This document shows, piece by piece, positions 41,574-49,965 of a stretch of DNA of 64,000 bases. The stretch lies in contig JAFWMD010000071.1 in NCBI GenBank assembly GCA_017510725.1, forward strand, positions 1 through 64,000, written 5' to 3'. Source of the stretch: Mogibacterium sp. (GTDB taxonomy: Bacteria; Bacillota; Clostridia; Peptostreptococcales; Anaerovoracaceae). Within the stretch, counting starts at the first letter, position 1; every line of letters starts with the position of its first letter. Both the position numbers and the translations under genes were made by a program. A model generated the notes under the pieces. That model saw only the letters and a list, made by a program, of their open reading frames with translations. It ran no database searches and was not told where the DNA came from.

Positions 41574-42419
41574 ATGAAAGAGAAGTACAAGAGAGGGCTG
41601 GTGCTCGATCCTGCAACGGGCGAGCTTAAGCCTGTGAGCAGAGGCCAATACATACAGCAGTGGCTATACGGAGTAAGCGAGCCGTACATTCTAAGAGCTA
41701 CCATGTTCATGCTGAGAAATCCGAAGCGTGCAAAGCTGTTCAACATGATGGCGACGCCAAAGGCGCTGCCGCGTGAGGTGGTTGTTTCTACTGAGGCGGC
41801 CTGCAGGTTCATGGATTTCATATACAGCCAGAATATCGGCAACGACTGTCCGAGGATGGCTGTCACAAAGTGCGTTTGCCAGACCGCAACGGGCAAATTC
41901 CGCGAGCCGGTCGAGAAAGACATGGCATTACTTTATACGGCAAACCTCTACCTTTCAGCTAAGATCACGGGCATAGGGGAGCCTTACCGGCTGATTGAGA
42001 CGGCAGAGGAAGCCAAGGAGATGCTCCGGTATTTTGAAGAGTGCGGCCTGGTGCATGCAATAATGTATTGCCATAGTTCGGGCAGATGGACATTTGTAGT
42101 ATGCAACTGCGATGACGAAATATGCGTACCTGTTCAGGCGTTCAAGGCTGGACGCAGGGACCAGGTGCTTGCAGGACCTGAGGTTATCGCGCTCGACCGT
42201 TCCAAATGCAAAGGGTGCTCGGCATGCGGAAAGTGCATCGAGAGGTGCATCTTTGATGCCAATAGCATAGGTCTGGGGGGAACAAGCACTGTCGACTATA
42301 CACGATGCCTTGGCTGCGGCCTGTGCGCATCGACCTGTCCGACAGGCGCCAGACAGCTGGTGCGCCGCAAGGATTACAAACACGAGGATAAACTGACAAC
42401 AAGGATCCTGCTTGGGTAA
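41574..42419 (+). CDS. 4Fe-4S ferredoxin-domain protein
   Basis: A 281-residue protein with a C-terminal bacterial ferredoxin domain of two [4Fe-4S] clusters: CKGCSACGKCIERC and CLGCGLCASTCPTGA. The upstream 200 residues (DCPRMAVTKCVCQTATG, VHAIMYCHSSGRWTFVVCNC) hold further Cys and resemble the family of uncharacterised 4Fe-4S proteins in anaerobes. Likely an electron-transfer component, cytoplasmic. ATG 41574 is preferred; the longer frame upstream lacks a ribosome-binding site, and even here GCGGGGAC is weak. Confidence 0.82.
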   Translation: MKEKYKRGLVLDPATGELKPVSRGQYIQQWLYGVSEPYILRATMFMLRNPKRAKLFNMMATPKALPREVVVSTEAACRFMDFIYSQNIGNDCPRMAVTKCVCQTATGKFREPVEKDMALLYTANLYLSAKITGIGEPYRLIETAEEAKEMLRYFEECGLVHAIMYCHSSGRWTFVVCNCDDEICVPVQAFKAGRRDQVLAGPEVIALDRSKCKGCSACGKCIERCIFDANSIGLGGTSTVDYTRCLGCGLCASTCPTGARQLVRRKDYKHEDKLTTRILLG

Positions 42420-42428
42420 ATAAAGACA

Positions 42429-43262
42429 ATGGAGATGAGCAAGGACAACAAAGAAGAAAAAACTGTTAAAAAACCTGTCGTGGCGATCTGCTACGACTTT
42501 GATAAAACGCTCTCGCCTGACAACATGCAGGCGCAGGGTTATCTTCAGGCGATACAATATGAGAATCAGGATGAGTTCTGGAAGGAGACCATGGATCTTG
42601 CGCGCGCCAACTGCATGGATTCGAACCTTGCGTGGATGTACCTGATGCTCAAGGGCGCGCGCGGCAAGGAGATTTTCAGGCGCGACATGCTGGCGCGTTA
42701 TGGCGCAAAGGTCGCGCTTTATGATGGTGTTGATGAATGGTTCGACCGCATCTGCCGCTATGGCGAAGAACGCGGTGTCACGGTCGAGCATTACATACTG
42801 TCCTCGGGTCTTAAAGAGATGATCGAGGGTACGTGCATTGCGGATAAGTTTACTATGATTTACGCTAGCTCGTTTTTCTACGATGAAGACGGCGTCGCGA
42901 TATGGCCTGTGCAGGTTGTCAACTACACCAGCAAAACTCAGTATCTGTTCAGGATATCCAAGGGAGTGCTGGATGTGAATGACCCTGCCGTAAACGATTA
43001 TTTCCCGCCGGAAGAGATCCGCGTGCCGTTTACCAATATGGTGTATATCGGCGACAGCGAGACCGACATCCCGTGCATGAAGCTGGTCAACTCTTATGGA
43101 GGCTACTCGATCGGTGTTTACGATCCTGTGAAGCGCGATAAGAGCAGGGTGCTCAAGCTGATGGACGAGAACAGGATAGGGTACTACGCACCCGCGGATT
43201 ATACGGATGGCTCAGAGATGGACGGGCTGATAAAAAGCATTATCGATAAAACGGCGAAATAG
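42429..43262 (+). CDS. HAD-family hydrolase
   Basis: A 277-residue HAD phosphatase-like protein. Motif I is CYDFDKTLSP with D23 (nucleophile) and D25; motif II is the Ser in HYILSSGLKEM; motif IV is MVYIGDSETDIPCMKL. The insertion between motifs I and II is helical. It probably removes phosphate from a small molecule; the substrate is unknown. A weak ribosome-binding site precedes ATG 42429, and ATG 42435 is an alternative. Confidence 0.9.
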   Translation: MEMSKDNKEEKTVKKPVVAICYDFDKTLSPDNMQAQGYLQAIQYENQDEFWKETMDLARANCMDSNLAWMYLMLKGARGKEIFRRDMLARYGAKVALYDGVDEWFDRICRYGEERGVTVEHYILSSGLKEMIEGTCIADKFTMIYASSFFYDEDGVAIWPVQVVNYTSKTQYLFRISKGVLDVNDPAVNDYFPPEEIRVPFTNMVYIGDSETDIPCMKLVNSYGGYSIGVYDPVKRDKSRVLKLMDENRIGYYAPADYTDGSEMDGLIKSIIDKTAK

Positions 43263-43280
43263 GGGCGGAACAGGAAAGAG

Positions 43281-43847
43281 ATGAAAAAAAGACGCATAAC
43301 ATTCAATTCACCGGTAGTTCTGACATTCGTGATCATCAGCCTTGCTGCGATGGGCGCCAATTACCTGACTGCCGGACTCAGCAACAAGCTGCTTTTCATG
43401 ACATATCATACATCGCTGGCTTCACCGATGACGTATGTAAGATTCTTTACGCACGTGTTCGGTCACATGGGCTGGAGCCATTACATCAGCAACATGATGT
43501 ACATGCTGCTTCTTGGGCCGATGCTTGAAGAGAAGTACGGCTCACGGGCAATGATAGAGGTTATCCTCATAACAGGCCTGATGGCTGGACTCGTAAACTG
43601 GCTGCTTTTCCCGACAACGGCACTTTGCGGCGCAAGCTCGGTGGTATTCGCTTTCATTCTGATGACTTCATTTACAAGCTTCAAAGAGGGAGAGATTCCG
43701 CTGACGGTCATACTGGTTGCAGTAATTTTCATCGGCCAGCAGGTCTATGAAGGGCTGTTTGTTGCGGACAATATCTCGAACATGGCGCACATCGTCGGCG
43801 GTATCGTCGGTGCTGTCGCGGGATACACACTGAATAAAAAGGAATAA
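43281..43847 (+). CDS. Rhomboid-family intramembrane protease
   Basis: A 188-residue membrane protein with six hydrophobic segments. The family signature is complete except at one position: HMGWSHYISNMMY (H67, N71), CGASSVVFAF (S119 nucleophile, with S120 where most rhomboids have Gly) and NMAHIVGGIVGAVAG (H170 base). It should cleave transmembrane helices within the membrane. CAGGAAAGAG precedes ATG 43281. The next gene starts 2 bp after its stop. Confidence 0.88.
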   Translation: MKKRRITFNSPVVLTFVIISLAAMGANYLTAGLSNKLLFMTYHTSLASPMTYVRFFTHVFGHMGWSHYISNMMYMLLLGPMLEEKYGSRAMIEVILITGLMAGLVNWLLFPTTALCGASSVVFAFILMTSFTSFKEGEIPLTVILVAVIFIGQQVYEGLFVADNISNMAHIVGGIVGAVAGYTLNKKE

Positions 43848-43849
43848 TT

Positions 43850-44230
43850 ATGTCACCATTACTGATGAAGGCTGTTATAGCCATTACTCTTGCACTGATT
43901 TTCTATACGATAGGCGTCTGGTCGGAGCACAGAGCAAAGCTTCTCAAACCTGCACACCTCGTATTCTTCTGGCTCGGCCTGTGCGCTGATACGACCGGCA
44001 CAATGATGATGTCGAAGCTGGCAGATGGTTCGGGCGGAGGACTCATGGGAGCTCACGGAATCACCGGCATGATTGCCATCATACTCATGATGATTCATGC
44101 TGTATGGGCGACAGCCGTTCTGGTGCGCAAAGATGAGAAGGCAATGCATACGTTCCACAGGTTCAGCATTCTGGTATGGGTCATCTGGCTCGTGCCGTTC
44201 GTGCTGGGCATGATGATGGGCATGAAATAA
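43850..44230 (+). CDS. HsmA/TIGR03987-type membrane protein
   Basis: A 126-residue membrane protein with four hydrophobic helices. FYTIGVWSEHRAKLLKPAHL, LGLCADTTGTMMM and GAHGITGMIAIILMMIHAVW carry several conserved His in membranes and fit the TIGR03987/HsmA-like family, which I know by pattern only. Function unknown; the His content would allow metal or haem binding. It is 2 bp behind the rhomboid gene, so the two are co-expressed. Confidence 0.75.
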   Translation: MSPLLMKAVIAITLALIFYTIGVWSEHRAKLLKPAHLVFFWLGLCADTTGTMMMSKLADGSGGGLMGAHGITGMIAIILMMIHAVWATAVLVRKDEKAMHTFHRFSILVWVIWLVPFVLGMMMGMK

Positions 44231-44246
44231 CGATGAGGATGCAGTG

Positions 44247-44519
44247 ATGGAAAACAGATTCAAACCGGGAGATATAGTACAGCATTTCAAGCGCGGGATG
44301 CTGAGCGACGAGGAGCGTGCAGCTAACAAGTATCTGTACGAAATTGTTGGAGTTGCAACCCACAGCGAGACGCGTGAACCCATGATGGTCTACAGACCGC
44401 TCTATGACGACAGCGGCATGTACGTGCGTCCGCTCGAAATGTTCCTCAGCGAGGTCGACCACGGGAAATACCCGGATGTAAAGCAAAAGTACAGATTTGA
44501 GAAGACGTGCGAGCAGTGA
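44247..44519 (+). CDS. DUF1653-family protein
   Basis: A 90-residue protein: FKPGDIVQHFKRGMLSDEE, YLYEIVGVATHSETREPMMV and YRPLYDDSGMYVRPLEMF are the typical DUF1653 order. Members are small beta-rich proteins of unknown function. I use ATG 44247, three bases after an in-frame GTG. GAGGATGCAGTG lies before it. Confidence 0.88.
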   Translation: MENRFKPGDIVQHFKRGMLSDEERAANKYLYEIVGVATHSETREPMMVYRPLYDDSGMYVRPLEMFLSEVDHGKYPDVKQKYRFEKTCEQ

Positions 44520-44534
44520 GATGGGAGCGCTTAA

Positions 44535-45050
44535 TTGAGACTTTTTATTGCGATAAATCTTAATGATGAGATGAAGGATGCGCTGATAGACATCCAGGAT
44601 ACCATGAGAAATTATGGTGTGCGCGGCAAGAACACTCCGCCGGAAAACATGCATCTTACGCTTGCATTCATTGGCGAGTACGACGATCCGGAGCGCGTGA
44701 AGGAGATCGTTGAGAGCATTGAGATCAGACCGTTTGAGATGACACTCAAAGGCATTGGTGCTTTCAAGGACCTCTGGTGGGCAGGCACTGAGAACAGCGC
44801 GCCGCTCATGGCTATAAGCAGGAGGCTCAGGCGCGCGCTTGCTGAGGCGGACATTCCGTTTGACAAAAAGAAGTTCTCGCCGCACATTACGATAATCCGA
44901 AGGGCTAGTGGAACGCTTTCAAAAGAGGCTGCGGATGAGATAGCGGAGAGTGAAATCGGCGGAAATGGAAGAGCTTCGATGACTGTTGACCACATTTCGC
45001 TGATGCGCTCGGACCGCGGTAAATATGGGATGATATACACTGAACTGTGA
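44535..45050 (+). CDS. thpR: RNA 2',3'-cyclic phosphodiesterase (2H superfamily)
   Basis: A 171-residue 2H phosphoesterase. The two catalytic HxTx motifs are H40-L-T-L (NMHLTLAFIGE) and H117-I-T-I (SPHITIIRRA). ThpR/LigT enzymes open 2',3'-cyclic phosphates to 2'-phosphates and can act on related cyclic phosphates. It starts with TTG 44535, with GGGAGCG upstream, and ends 26 bp before the macrodomain gene. Because KptA makes ADP-ribose 1'',2''-cyclic phosphate, a 2H enzyme beside a macrodomain might salvage it; this is inference. Confidence 0.92.
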   Translation: MRLFIAINLNDEMKDALIDIQDTMRNYGVRGKNTPPENMHLTLAFIGEYDDPERVKEIVESIEIRPFEMTLKGIGAFKDLWWAGTENSAPLMAISRRLRRALAEADIPFDKKKFSPHITIIRRASGTLSKEAADEIAESEIGGNGRASMTVDHISLMRSDRGKYGMIYTEL

Positions 45051-45076
45051 TCAGATCATGGAAAGAGGGTACAGAT

Positions 45077-45604
45077 ATGAGTAGTATCGACATCAGACTA
45101 ATTGGTATAACTGACCTGGACACCGACTGTATCGTGAATGCTGCGAACAGCGGCCTGGCGATGGGCAGCGGCGTTTGCGGAGCTATATTCCGTGCAGCTG
45201 GTCCTCGCGAGATGCAGGCAGCATGCAATAGTATCGGCGGTTGTCCGACAGGCGGAGCAGTGATCACACCAGGCTTTGCGCTTAAAGCGAAGCACGTGAT
45301 CCATGCAGTAGGACCGATCTGGAAAGGCGGAAAAAGCAACGAGGCGAAAAACCTATACAGCTGCTACATTGAATCGCTCAACAGGGCCAAGGAGGAAGGC
45401 TGCCATTCGATCGGATTCCCGCTCATTTCGGCAGGTATTTTCGGATATCCGAAGACTGAGGCCTGGCAGGTAGCAATCAGGGCTTGCCGCGACTGGATCA
45501 GCGATAATCCTGATTACGACATGGATGTTGTGTTTGCGGTTCTTGATAAGAAGATTCTTGAGCTTGGCCAGGAGGCAGCCGGCCTGGCCGGAACCGGCTG
45601 GTAA
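45077..45604 (+). CDS. Macrodomain protein (ADP-ribose-binding)
   Basis: A 175-residue macrodomain. DCIVNAANSGLAMGSGVCGAIFRAAG is the classic ADP-ribose-binding stretch with NAAN, and FPLISAGIFGYP is the second loop. Such proteins remove ADP-ribose from targets, deacetylate O-acetyl-ADP-ribose or dephosphorylate ADP-ribose-1''-phosphate. I start at ATG 45077 behind GAAAGAGGG. It follows the 2H phosphoesterase gene directly, a pairing with biochemical logic for ADP-ribose cyclic phosphate disposal. Confidence 0.93.
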   Translation: MSSIDIRLIGITDLDTDCIVNAANSGLAMGSGVCGAIFRAAGPREMQAACNSIGGCPTGGAVITPGFALKAKHVIHAVGPIWKGGKSNEAKNLYSCYIESLNRAKEEGCHSIGFPLISAGIFGYPKTEAWQVAIRACRDWISDNPDYDMDVVFAVLDKKILELGQEAAGLAGTGW

Positions 45605-45616
45605 TAGAGGAAATCA

Positions 45617-46309
45617 ATGACAACTCAAATAAACGGAAAAACCTGTTACATATACGATTGCGGATCATCTGACGTGCTGCTGATACAGCCTGTGGATGAT
45701 CACGATATAGAAGTGCTCGACAGCGAGGTCGCGGAGATCAGAAGACTTGCGGGAGGCAAGGGATTTACTTTGGCTGCGTTCAAGGTCGACGACTGGAACG
45801 CGGATCTTTCACCTTGGGAAGCGCCGCCGGTGTTTGGAAACGAAGGATTTGCCGGAGGAGCTGAAGTCACGCTTAAATATGTCACTGATCAGCTGATACC
45901 GGAGCTCACAGGCGGTAAAGATTGGCCGGCTGATCCGAAGTCAGCACCCGCAATTTACATTGGCGGATACTCACTGGCGGGATTCTTTGCTCTGTGGGCG
46001 TCGTATCAGACAGATCTGTTCAGAGGAGCAGCGGCGGCATCACCGTCGGTATGGTTCCCGGGCTGGATCGAGTATGCCGAAAGCAACCCAATAAAGACAG
46101 ATAAGGTATATCTCAGCCTTGGTGACAGGGAGGAAAAAACGCGTAATCCTGTAATGCGTACCGTAGGCGATAACATACGCAAGCAGTTCGAGCTGCTTCA
46201 GGCGCACAAGGCTTGCGAAAAATGCACTCTTGAGATGAACCAGGGCAACCACTTCAGGGAGCCGGATATACGTACAGCAAAGGGTTTTGCCTGGCTGCTG
46301 AATATATAG
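45617..46309 (+). CDS. Alpha/beta hydrolase (esterase D-like)
   Basis: A 230-residue hydrolase. The nucleophile elbow is IGGYSLAGFFALW; the catalytic His is probably in NQGNHFREPD and the acid in SLGDREEKT. It resembles Fes/esterase D-type enzymes, which cut esters of small molecules or siderophores. AGAGGAAATCA precedes ATG 45617. Its stop directly abuts a GNAT fragment, as if a deletion joined the two. Confidence 0.85.
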   Translation: MTTQINGKTCYIYDCGSSDVLLIQPVDDHDIEVLDSEVAEIRRLAGGKGFTLAAFKVDDWNADLSPWEAPPVFGNEGFAGGAEVTLKYVTDQLIPELTGGKDWPADPKSAPAIYIGGYSLAGFFALWASYQTDLFRGAAAASPSVWFPGWIEYAESNPIKTDKVYLSLGDREEKTRNPVMRTVGDNIRKQFELLQAHKACEKCTLEMNQGNHFREPDIRTAKGFAWLLNI

Positions 46310-46498
46310 GTGGACCCCGTTTTTCAGGGAAGGGGAATCGCGAAGGAACTCCTCGAAAAGTGCATCTCAGAAATGAAGGACCGCGGCATTGCCGGGCTCA
46401 ATCTTATAACCGAGGCAGAAGGTTTTCTGCCGGAATTCTATGAAAGGTACGGGTTCAGCCGTGAAAACCGGGTGATCCTGATGGGTAAAGAATTATGA
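46310..46498 (+). pseudogene. GNAT acetyltransferase C-terminal remnant
   Basis: Immediately after TAG 46307-46309 the frame reads VDPVFQGRGIAKELLEKCIS, the acetyl-CoA-binding motif A of GNAT enzymes, and ends FYERYGFSRENRVILMGKEL, the usual C-terminus. About 80 N-terminal residues are missing, so only half of the fold remains. The only start is GTG 46310, without a usable ribosome-binding site. It overlaps the DUF4250 gene by 4 bp. Confidence 0.78.
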
Positions 46499-46677
46499 GC
46501 TACAACATTCCAAAAGATCCCAACATGCTCTACAGCATGATAAACATGATGCTCAGAGACAAGTATGACTCACTCGAGGAGTTTTGCAGTGTCAATGATG
46601 CGGACATGGATGAGATAATCGAAAAGCTGAAAGCAGCAGGCTTTGAGTACGATGCTGAGCTGAATCAATTCGGTTAA
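46495..46677 (+). CDS. DUF4250-family protein
   Basis: A 60-residue protein. MSYNIPKDPNMLYSMINMML, RDKYDSLEEFCSVND and GFEYDAELNQFG follow the DUF4250 pattern very closely, including the final NQF. Function unknown; the family is small and helical and common in Clostridia. The ATG overlaps the end of the GNAT remnant. Confidence 0.88.
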   Translation: MSYNIPKDPNMLYSMINMMLRDKYDSLEEFCSVNDADMDEIIEKLKAAGFEYDAELNQFG

Positions 46678-46749
46678 AAAGAGGAACGAAGTTATGAGCC
46701 GAACTGCTGAACGCAGGATGCACAATCAGGTAAGAGGGATATAAGGGAC

Positions 46750-47403
46750 ATGAGAATCATCAGAGACGATGCGATGAATGAAAGCAGCCATCTGGCTGTG
46801 CTAGAGGTCCGGTATCCGGACAGCGCAGAATGGGACACTGCTGCATTTGAGCAGCTGCGCGACCGTGAGCTCGAGGCCATACGGAAAGAGGGGGAGAATT
46901 ACGACCGCGAAACCTGGTTCAGGCAGGATCCGTATTTCAGATACTTCCGCAAGTTCAAAAAGACCTATCCTGTCATGATGCAGGTGGAGTCGTTCCTGCT
47001 GAAGGGACGGCCGTTCCCGGAGGGGAAATACATCAACGCGGTCGCTTTTCTGACTGAGCTGAAGACCAGGATACTGATGGGAACGCACGATGCGGAGCGG
47101 GTTGAAGGCGATATCATCATTTATACTGAAACTGAAAAGGTGACGTTCCCGAGCATCCACGGATCGGAAGGCCACAGTTACCCGGGAGATACTACCGGAC
47201 GCGATGATGCCGGAGTCATAATCAGCATGATTGCCGGCGCTGACAGCAGAACATGCCTTCAGGAAGACAGCAAACACGTCCTGTATCTCGTATTCGGAAC
47301 ACCTGCTACTTCGGCTGAAGTGCTGGACGAATGCCTTGATCAGGTGGAGTTATACGCAAAGACGCTGGCTCCTTCTGCTGAGATGCAGAGGCATTTCGTA
47401 TAG
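46750..47403 (+). CDS. B3/B4 tRNA-binding-domain protein
   Basis: A 217-residue stand-alone B3/B4 domain like that of phenylalanyl-tRNA synthetase beta: FRKFKKTYPVMMQVESFLLK and GKYINAVAFLTELKTRILMG are the characteristic segments, and DDAGVIISMIAGADSRTCL follows. Such free-standing domains may edit or bind mischarged tRNA or amino acids, but few have been studied. AAGAGGGATATAAGGGAC precedes ATG 46750. Confidence 0.85.
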   Translation: MRIIRDDAMNESSHLAVLEVRYPDSAEWDTAAFEQLRDRELEAIRKEGENYDRETWFRQDPYFRYFRKFKKTYPVMMQVESFLLKGRPFPEGKYINAVAFLTELKTRILMGTHDAERVEGDIIIYTETEKVTFPSIHGSEGHSYPGDTTGRDDAGVIISMIAGADSRTCLQEDSKHVLYLVFGTPATSAEVLDECLDQVELYAKTLAPSAEMQRHFV

Positions 47404-47454
47404 CGGGCATCAATCTGGCAGCAGTTGAGTGCGGACTGAAAGGGGACTGAGAAT

Positions 47455-48051
47455 ATGACAATCAGACTTGCGACTTTAGAAGACATTGAGGGTGTTAAGG
47501 CTCTTCTCAGAAAGTACCACCGCGATACCATATCCGATGAGGACCGCCCGGATGGTTTTGTAACTACTGCAATCACCGACGAACAGCTGACTGAGCTTAT
47601 CGAAAAGGAGAAGGGTGTCGCGATCATTGCTGAGCCTGTGGAGGGGGAGCCTGACAAAGTGCTTGGCTTCTGTTTTGCGGCTCCGTGGGAGTTCTGGACA
47701 GCATGGCCGCTCTTCAGGCACATGATCGACATTATTCCGGACTATGAGTTCGAAGGCAAAAGGCTTGTTGTAAATGAGAGCTATCAGTATGGCCCGATGT
47801 GTGTGGACCGGTCTATACGGGGAACGGGAGCTTTCGAAGACCTGTTTTACGCCAGTCTGGCGCAGTTCAGGGACAGATTCCCGCTGATGCTCACTTTCGT
47901 GAACCAGATCAACAAGAGATCTGAGAACGCGCATAATAACAAGGCTCATATGGAGACGATCGGGACCTTTGATTTCGGTGATAATCACTATTTTTTGATG
48001 GGTATCCGTACTGATGCGGCCGATTCATATATAAGAAAGTGCATTGTTTAG
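47455..48051 (+). CDS. GNAT-family acetyltransferase
   Basis: A 198-residue GNAT-fold protein. TIRLATLEDIEGVKALLRKYH is the usual N-terminal strand-helix, and MCVDRSIRGTGAFEDLFYAS stands where the acetyl-CoA loop Q/RxxGxG/A should be (RSIRGTGA). It ends with TIGTFDFGDNHYFLMGI. The acceptor substrate is unknown. AAAGGGGACTGAGAAT precedes ATG 47455. Confidence 0.82.
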   Translation: MTIRLATLEDIEGVKALLRKYHRDTISDEDRPDGFVTTAITDEQLTELIEKEKGVAIIAEPVEGEPDKVLGFCFAAPWEFWTAWPLFRHMIDIIPDYEFEGKRLVVNESYQYGPMCVDRSIRGTGAFEDLFYASLAQFRDRFPLMLTFVNQINKRSENAHNNKAHMETIGTFDFGDNHYFLMGIRTDAADSYIRKCIV

Positions 48052-48055
48052 TGTT

Positions 48056-48322
48056 ATGAAATATGCTGTCGCATATATAATTATTGTAAATATACTGGCG
48101 TTCTGCCTGTACGGCGTCGATAAATCGGCCGCAATCAGGCAAAAACAGCGCATTCCGAACCGCGTGCTGCTCCTGATGGCAGCTTTTGGCGGTTCGCTGG
48201 GGGCTCTGGCAGGCATGTATACCTTCAGACATAAAACGAAAAAGTGGTATTATACTATTACAGTACCTGTGCTTCTGGTCATCCAGATTGTTGCAGCTGT
48301 ATTGCTGCTCAGCTCCTGCTGA
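48056..48322 (+). CDS. DUF1294-family membrane protein
   Basis: An 88-residue membrane protein with two to three helices. YGVDKSAAIRQKQRIPNRVL, LLMAAFGGSLGALAGMY and FRHKTKKWYY are the DUF1294 signature. Function unknown. ATG 48056 is 4 bp after the GNAT stop; no convincing ribosome-binding site. Confidence 0.88.
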   Translation: MKYAVAYIIIVNILAFCLYGVDKSAAIRQKQRIPNRVLLLMAAFGGSLGALAGMYTFRHKTKKWYYTITVPVLLVIQIVAAVLLLSSC

Positions 48323-48447
48323 TATACTGCCGCAGCGGCAACCGCAGCAGGGAGGCATCAAAGAAACTTGCAGATATCGGCTATACGAATGTGTATGAAT
48401 TCGGTGGCATCAACACCTGGGAAGGTGAGATCGTGACCGGCGAATAA
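48319..48447 (+). pseudogene. Rhodanese-domain remnant
   Basis: In the frame ending at TAA 48445-48447 the DNA reads LIYCRSGNRSREASKKLADI followed by GYTNVYEFGGINTWEGEIVTG. This is the second half of a rhodanese domain, with the active-site loop CRSGNRS intact. The first half and any start codon are absent; the DUF1294 stop overlaps its first codons. A rhodanese gene was therefore truncated here. Confidence 0.85.
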
Positions 48448-48476
48448 TTTTGTCAGAATGAGGAGATACAAAGATA

Positions 48477-48968
48477 ATGACAGGTAAGTTTTGCAGGGAG
48501 TGCGGTACAAAGCTCGTGCCGAAAGAGCTGAAAAATGAAGGGATAGTGCCTTATTGTCCGTCATGCGGTCAGTACCGGTTCCCTCAGTATAATGTAGCAG
48601 TTATAATGATCGTTGTTAACGAATCTACTGACGAGATACTGCTTATACAGCAATATGGCAGGCCGTCATACATCCTGGTTGCTGGATATGTGACAAGAGG
48701 AGAGTCGCTCGAAGATGCCTGCAGGCGGGAGATACGTGAAGAGACCGGCATGACAGTCTCGCACATGAAGTTCAACCGCACGGAGTTCTTTGAAAAGTCA
48801 GACTCCCTGATGTGCAATTTCACGATATTCGTAAAGGATGCGTCGGAGATGCATGCTAACTATGAAATTGATAAATATGCGTGGTTCACGCGCGATGAAG
48901 CACGGGCAAACATCCGCCCGAACAGTCTGGCGGAGAAATTCCTTGTTGCGTATTTAGACGAGGCTTAG
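48477..48968 (+). CDS. NUDIX hydrolase with N-terminal zinc ribbon
   Basis: A 163-residue protein. A zinc ribbon (CRECGTKLV ... YCPSCGQYRFP) precedes a NUDIX domain with GYVTRGESLEDACRREIREE followed by TGM, fitting GX5EX7REUXEEXGU. This is the layout of NudC-like NAD+ diphosphatases without their N-terminal domain, so NADH, ADP-ribose or a related dinucleotide is a likely substrate. GAGGAGATACAAAGATA precedes the ATG at 48477. Confidence 0.9.
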   Translation: MTGKFCRECGTKLVPKELKNEGIVPYCPSCGQYRFPQYNVAVIMIVVNESTDEILLIQQYGRPSYILVAGYVTRGESLEDACRREIREETGMTVSHMKFNRTEFFEKSDSLMCNFTIFVKDASEMHANYEIDKYAWFTRDEARANIRPNSLAEKFLVAYLDEA

Positions 48969-48981
48969 AAGGAGGCAAACT

Positions 48982-49380
48982 ATGAGCAAAGTAAATGATT
49001 TTCTGACAGAAGCAGGCGTATTCTATCTGGCAACCGTCGATGGTGACCAGCCAAAGGTAAGACCGCTCGGAGCTCATCTCGAGATGGACGGCAAGGTACT
49101 TTTCGGCGTAGGTGATTTTAAAGACGTATATAAGCAGCTCGTTGCAAATCCTAAGGTAGAGATCGCATGTGCAAAGCCTGACGGACACTGGCTCCGCTAC
49201 ACTGGTAAGGCAGTATTCGAAACAGATCCGAAGTATGCTGAGGCGAACCTCGAGGCAATGCCTATGCTGAGAAAGATCTATAACGACGAGACCGGAAACA
49301 AGCTGATGATGTTCCACCTTGAGGATGCAACTGCTGTTGACATTCCGATGATGGGACCTGGTGAGGACCTGCTGAAATAA
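48982..49380 (+). CDS. Pyridoxamine 5'-phosphate oxidase-fold flavoprotein
   Basis: A 132-residue split-barrel protein: FYLATVDGDQPKVRPLGAHL is the flavin-contacting strand pair, with VEIACAKPDGHWLRYTGKA later. Short members of this family bind FMN or F420 and reduce varied small molecules. AAGGAGGCAAACT before ATG 48982 is strong. It is 13 bp behind the NUDIX gene and 18 bp before the cysteine hydrolase. Confidence 0.9.
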   Translation: MSKVNDFLTEAGVFYLATVDGDQPKVRPLGAHLEMDGKVLFGVGDFKDVYKQLVANPKVEIACAKPDGHWLRYTGKAVFETDPKYAEANLEAMPMLRKIYNDETGNKLMMFHLEDATAVDIPMMGPGEDLLK

Positions 49381-49398
49381 TGCGGAGGATTTTCTGAA

Positions 49399-49926
49399 AT
49401 GAGAAAGATTCTTGTAGTAGTAGACATGCAGAACGACTTCATAGACGGAGCGCTCGGCACGCCTGAGGCAGTTGCAATCGTCGAAAATGTGAAGGCAAGG
49501 ATTCGCGAGTATGATCCTGCGGATGTTTTCGTGACGATGGATACACATACGCCGGACTATCTTGAGACGCAGGAGGGCAGGAACCTCCCTGTGGAGCACT
49601 GCATCAAAGGCACGAAAGGCTGGCAGATCAGAAGCGACATAGCCGCGCTGCTGCCTGACTGGCATGTTTATGAGAAGCCGACATTCGGAAGCGTAGCGCT
49701 TGCAAAGGACATTGCGGAGATCGCTGCGAATGAAGATATTGAGATCGAAGTGCTGGGGCTCTGTACGGATATCTGCGTGGTATCCAACGCGCTCATGCTG
49801 AAGGCTTACATGCCTGAGGTAAAGATTTCAGTCGATCCGTCATGCTGCGCAGGAGTTACACCTGAGTCGCACGAGGCGGCGCTTAAAACTATGCAGATGT
49901 GTCAGGTCGGAGTGCAGACTGAATAA
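49399..49926 (+). CDS. Nicotinamidase-like cysteine hydrolase
   Basis: A 175-residue isochorismatase-fold hydrolase. The catalytic triad is D9 (VVDMQNDF), K93 (YEKPTFGS) and C126 (GLCTDICVVSN); metal ligands D48, H50 (MDTHTPD) and H67 (LPVEHCIKGT) match nicotinamidases, which convert nicotinamide to nicotinate. This would recycle nicotinamide released for instance by KptA. TGCGGAGGATTTTCTGAA precedes ATG 49399. Relatives that act on other amides exist, so pncA function is probable but not certain. Confidence 0.88.
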   Translation: MRKILVVVDMQNDFIDGALGTPEAVAIVENVKARIREYDPADVFVTMDTHTPDYLETQEGRNLPVEHCIKGTKGWQIRSDIAALLPDWHVYEKPTFGSVALAKDIAEIAANEDIEIEVLGLCTDICVVSNALMLKAYMPEVKISVDPSCCAGVTPESHEAALKTMQMCQVGVQTE

Positions 49927-49965
49927 AAAGGGTAAACTGGATACGTAATAATAAAGGAGACGGAT

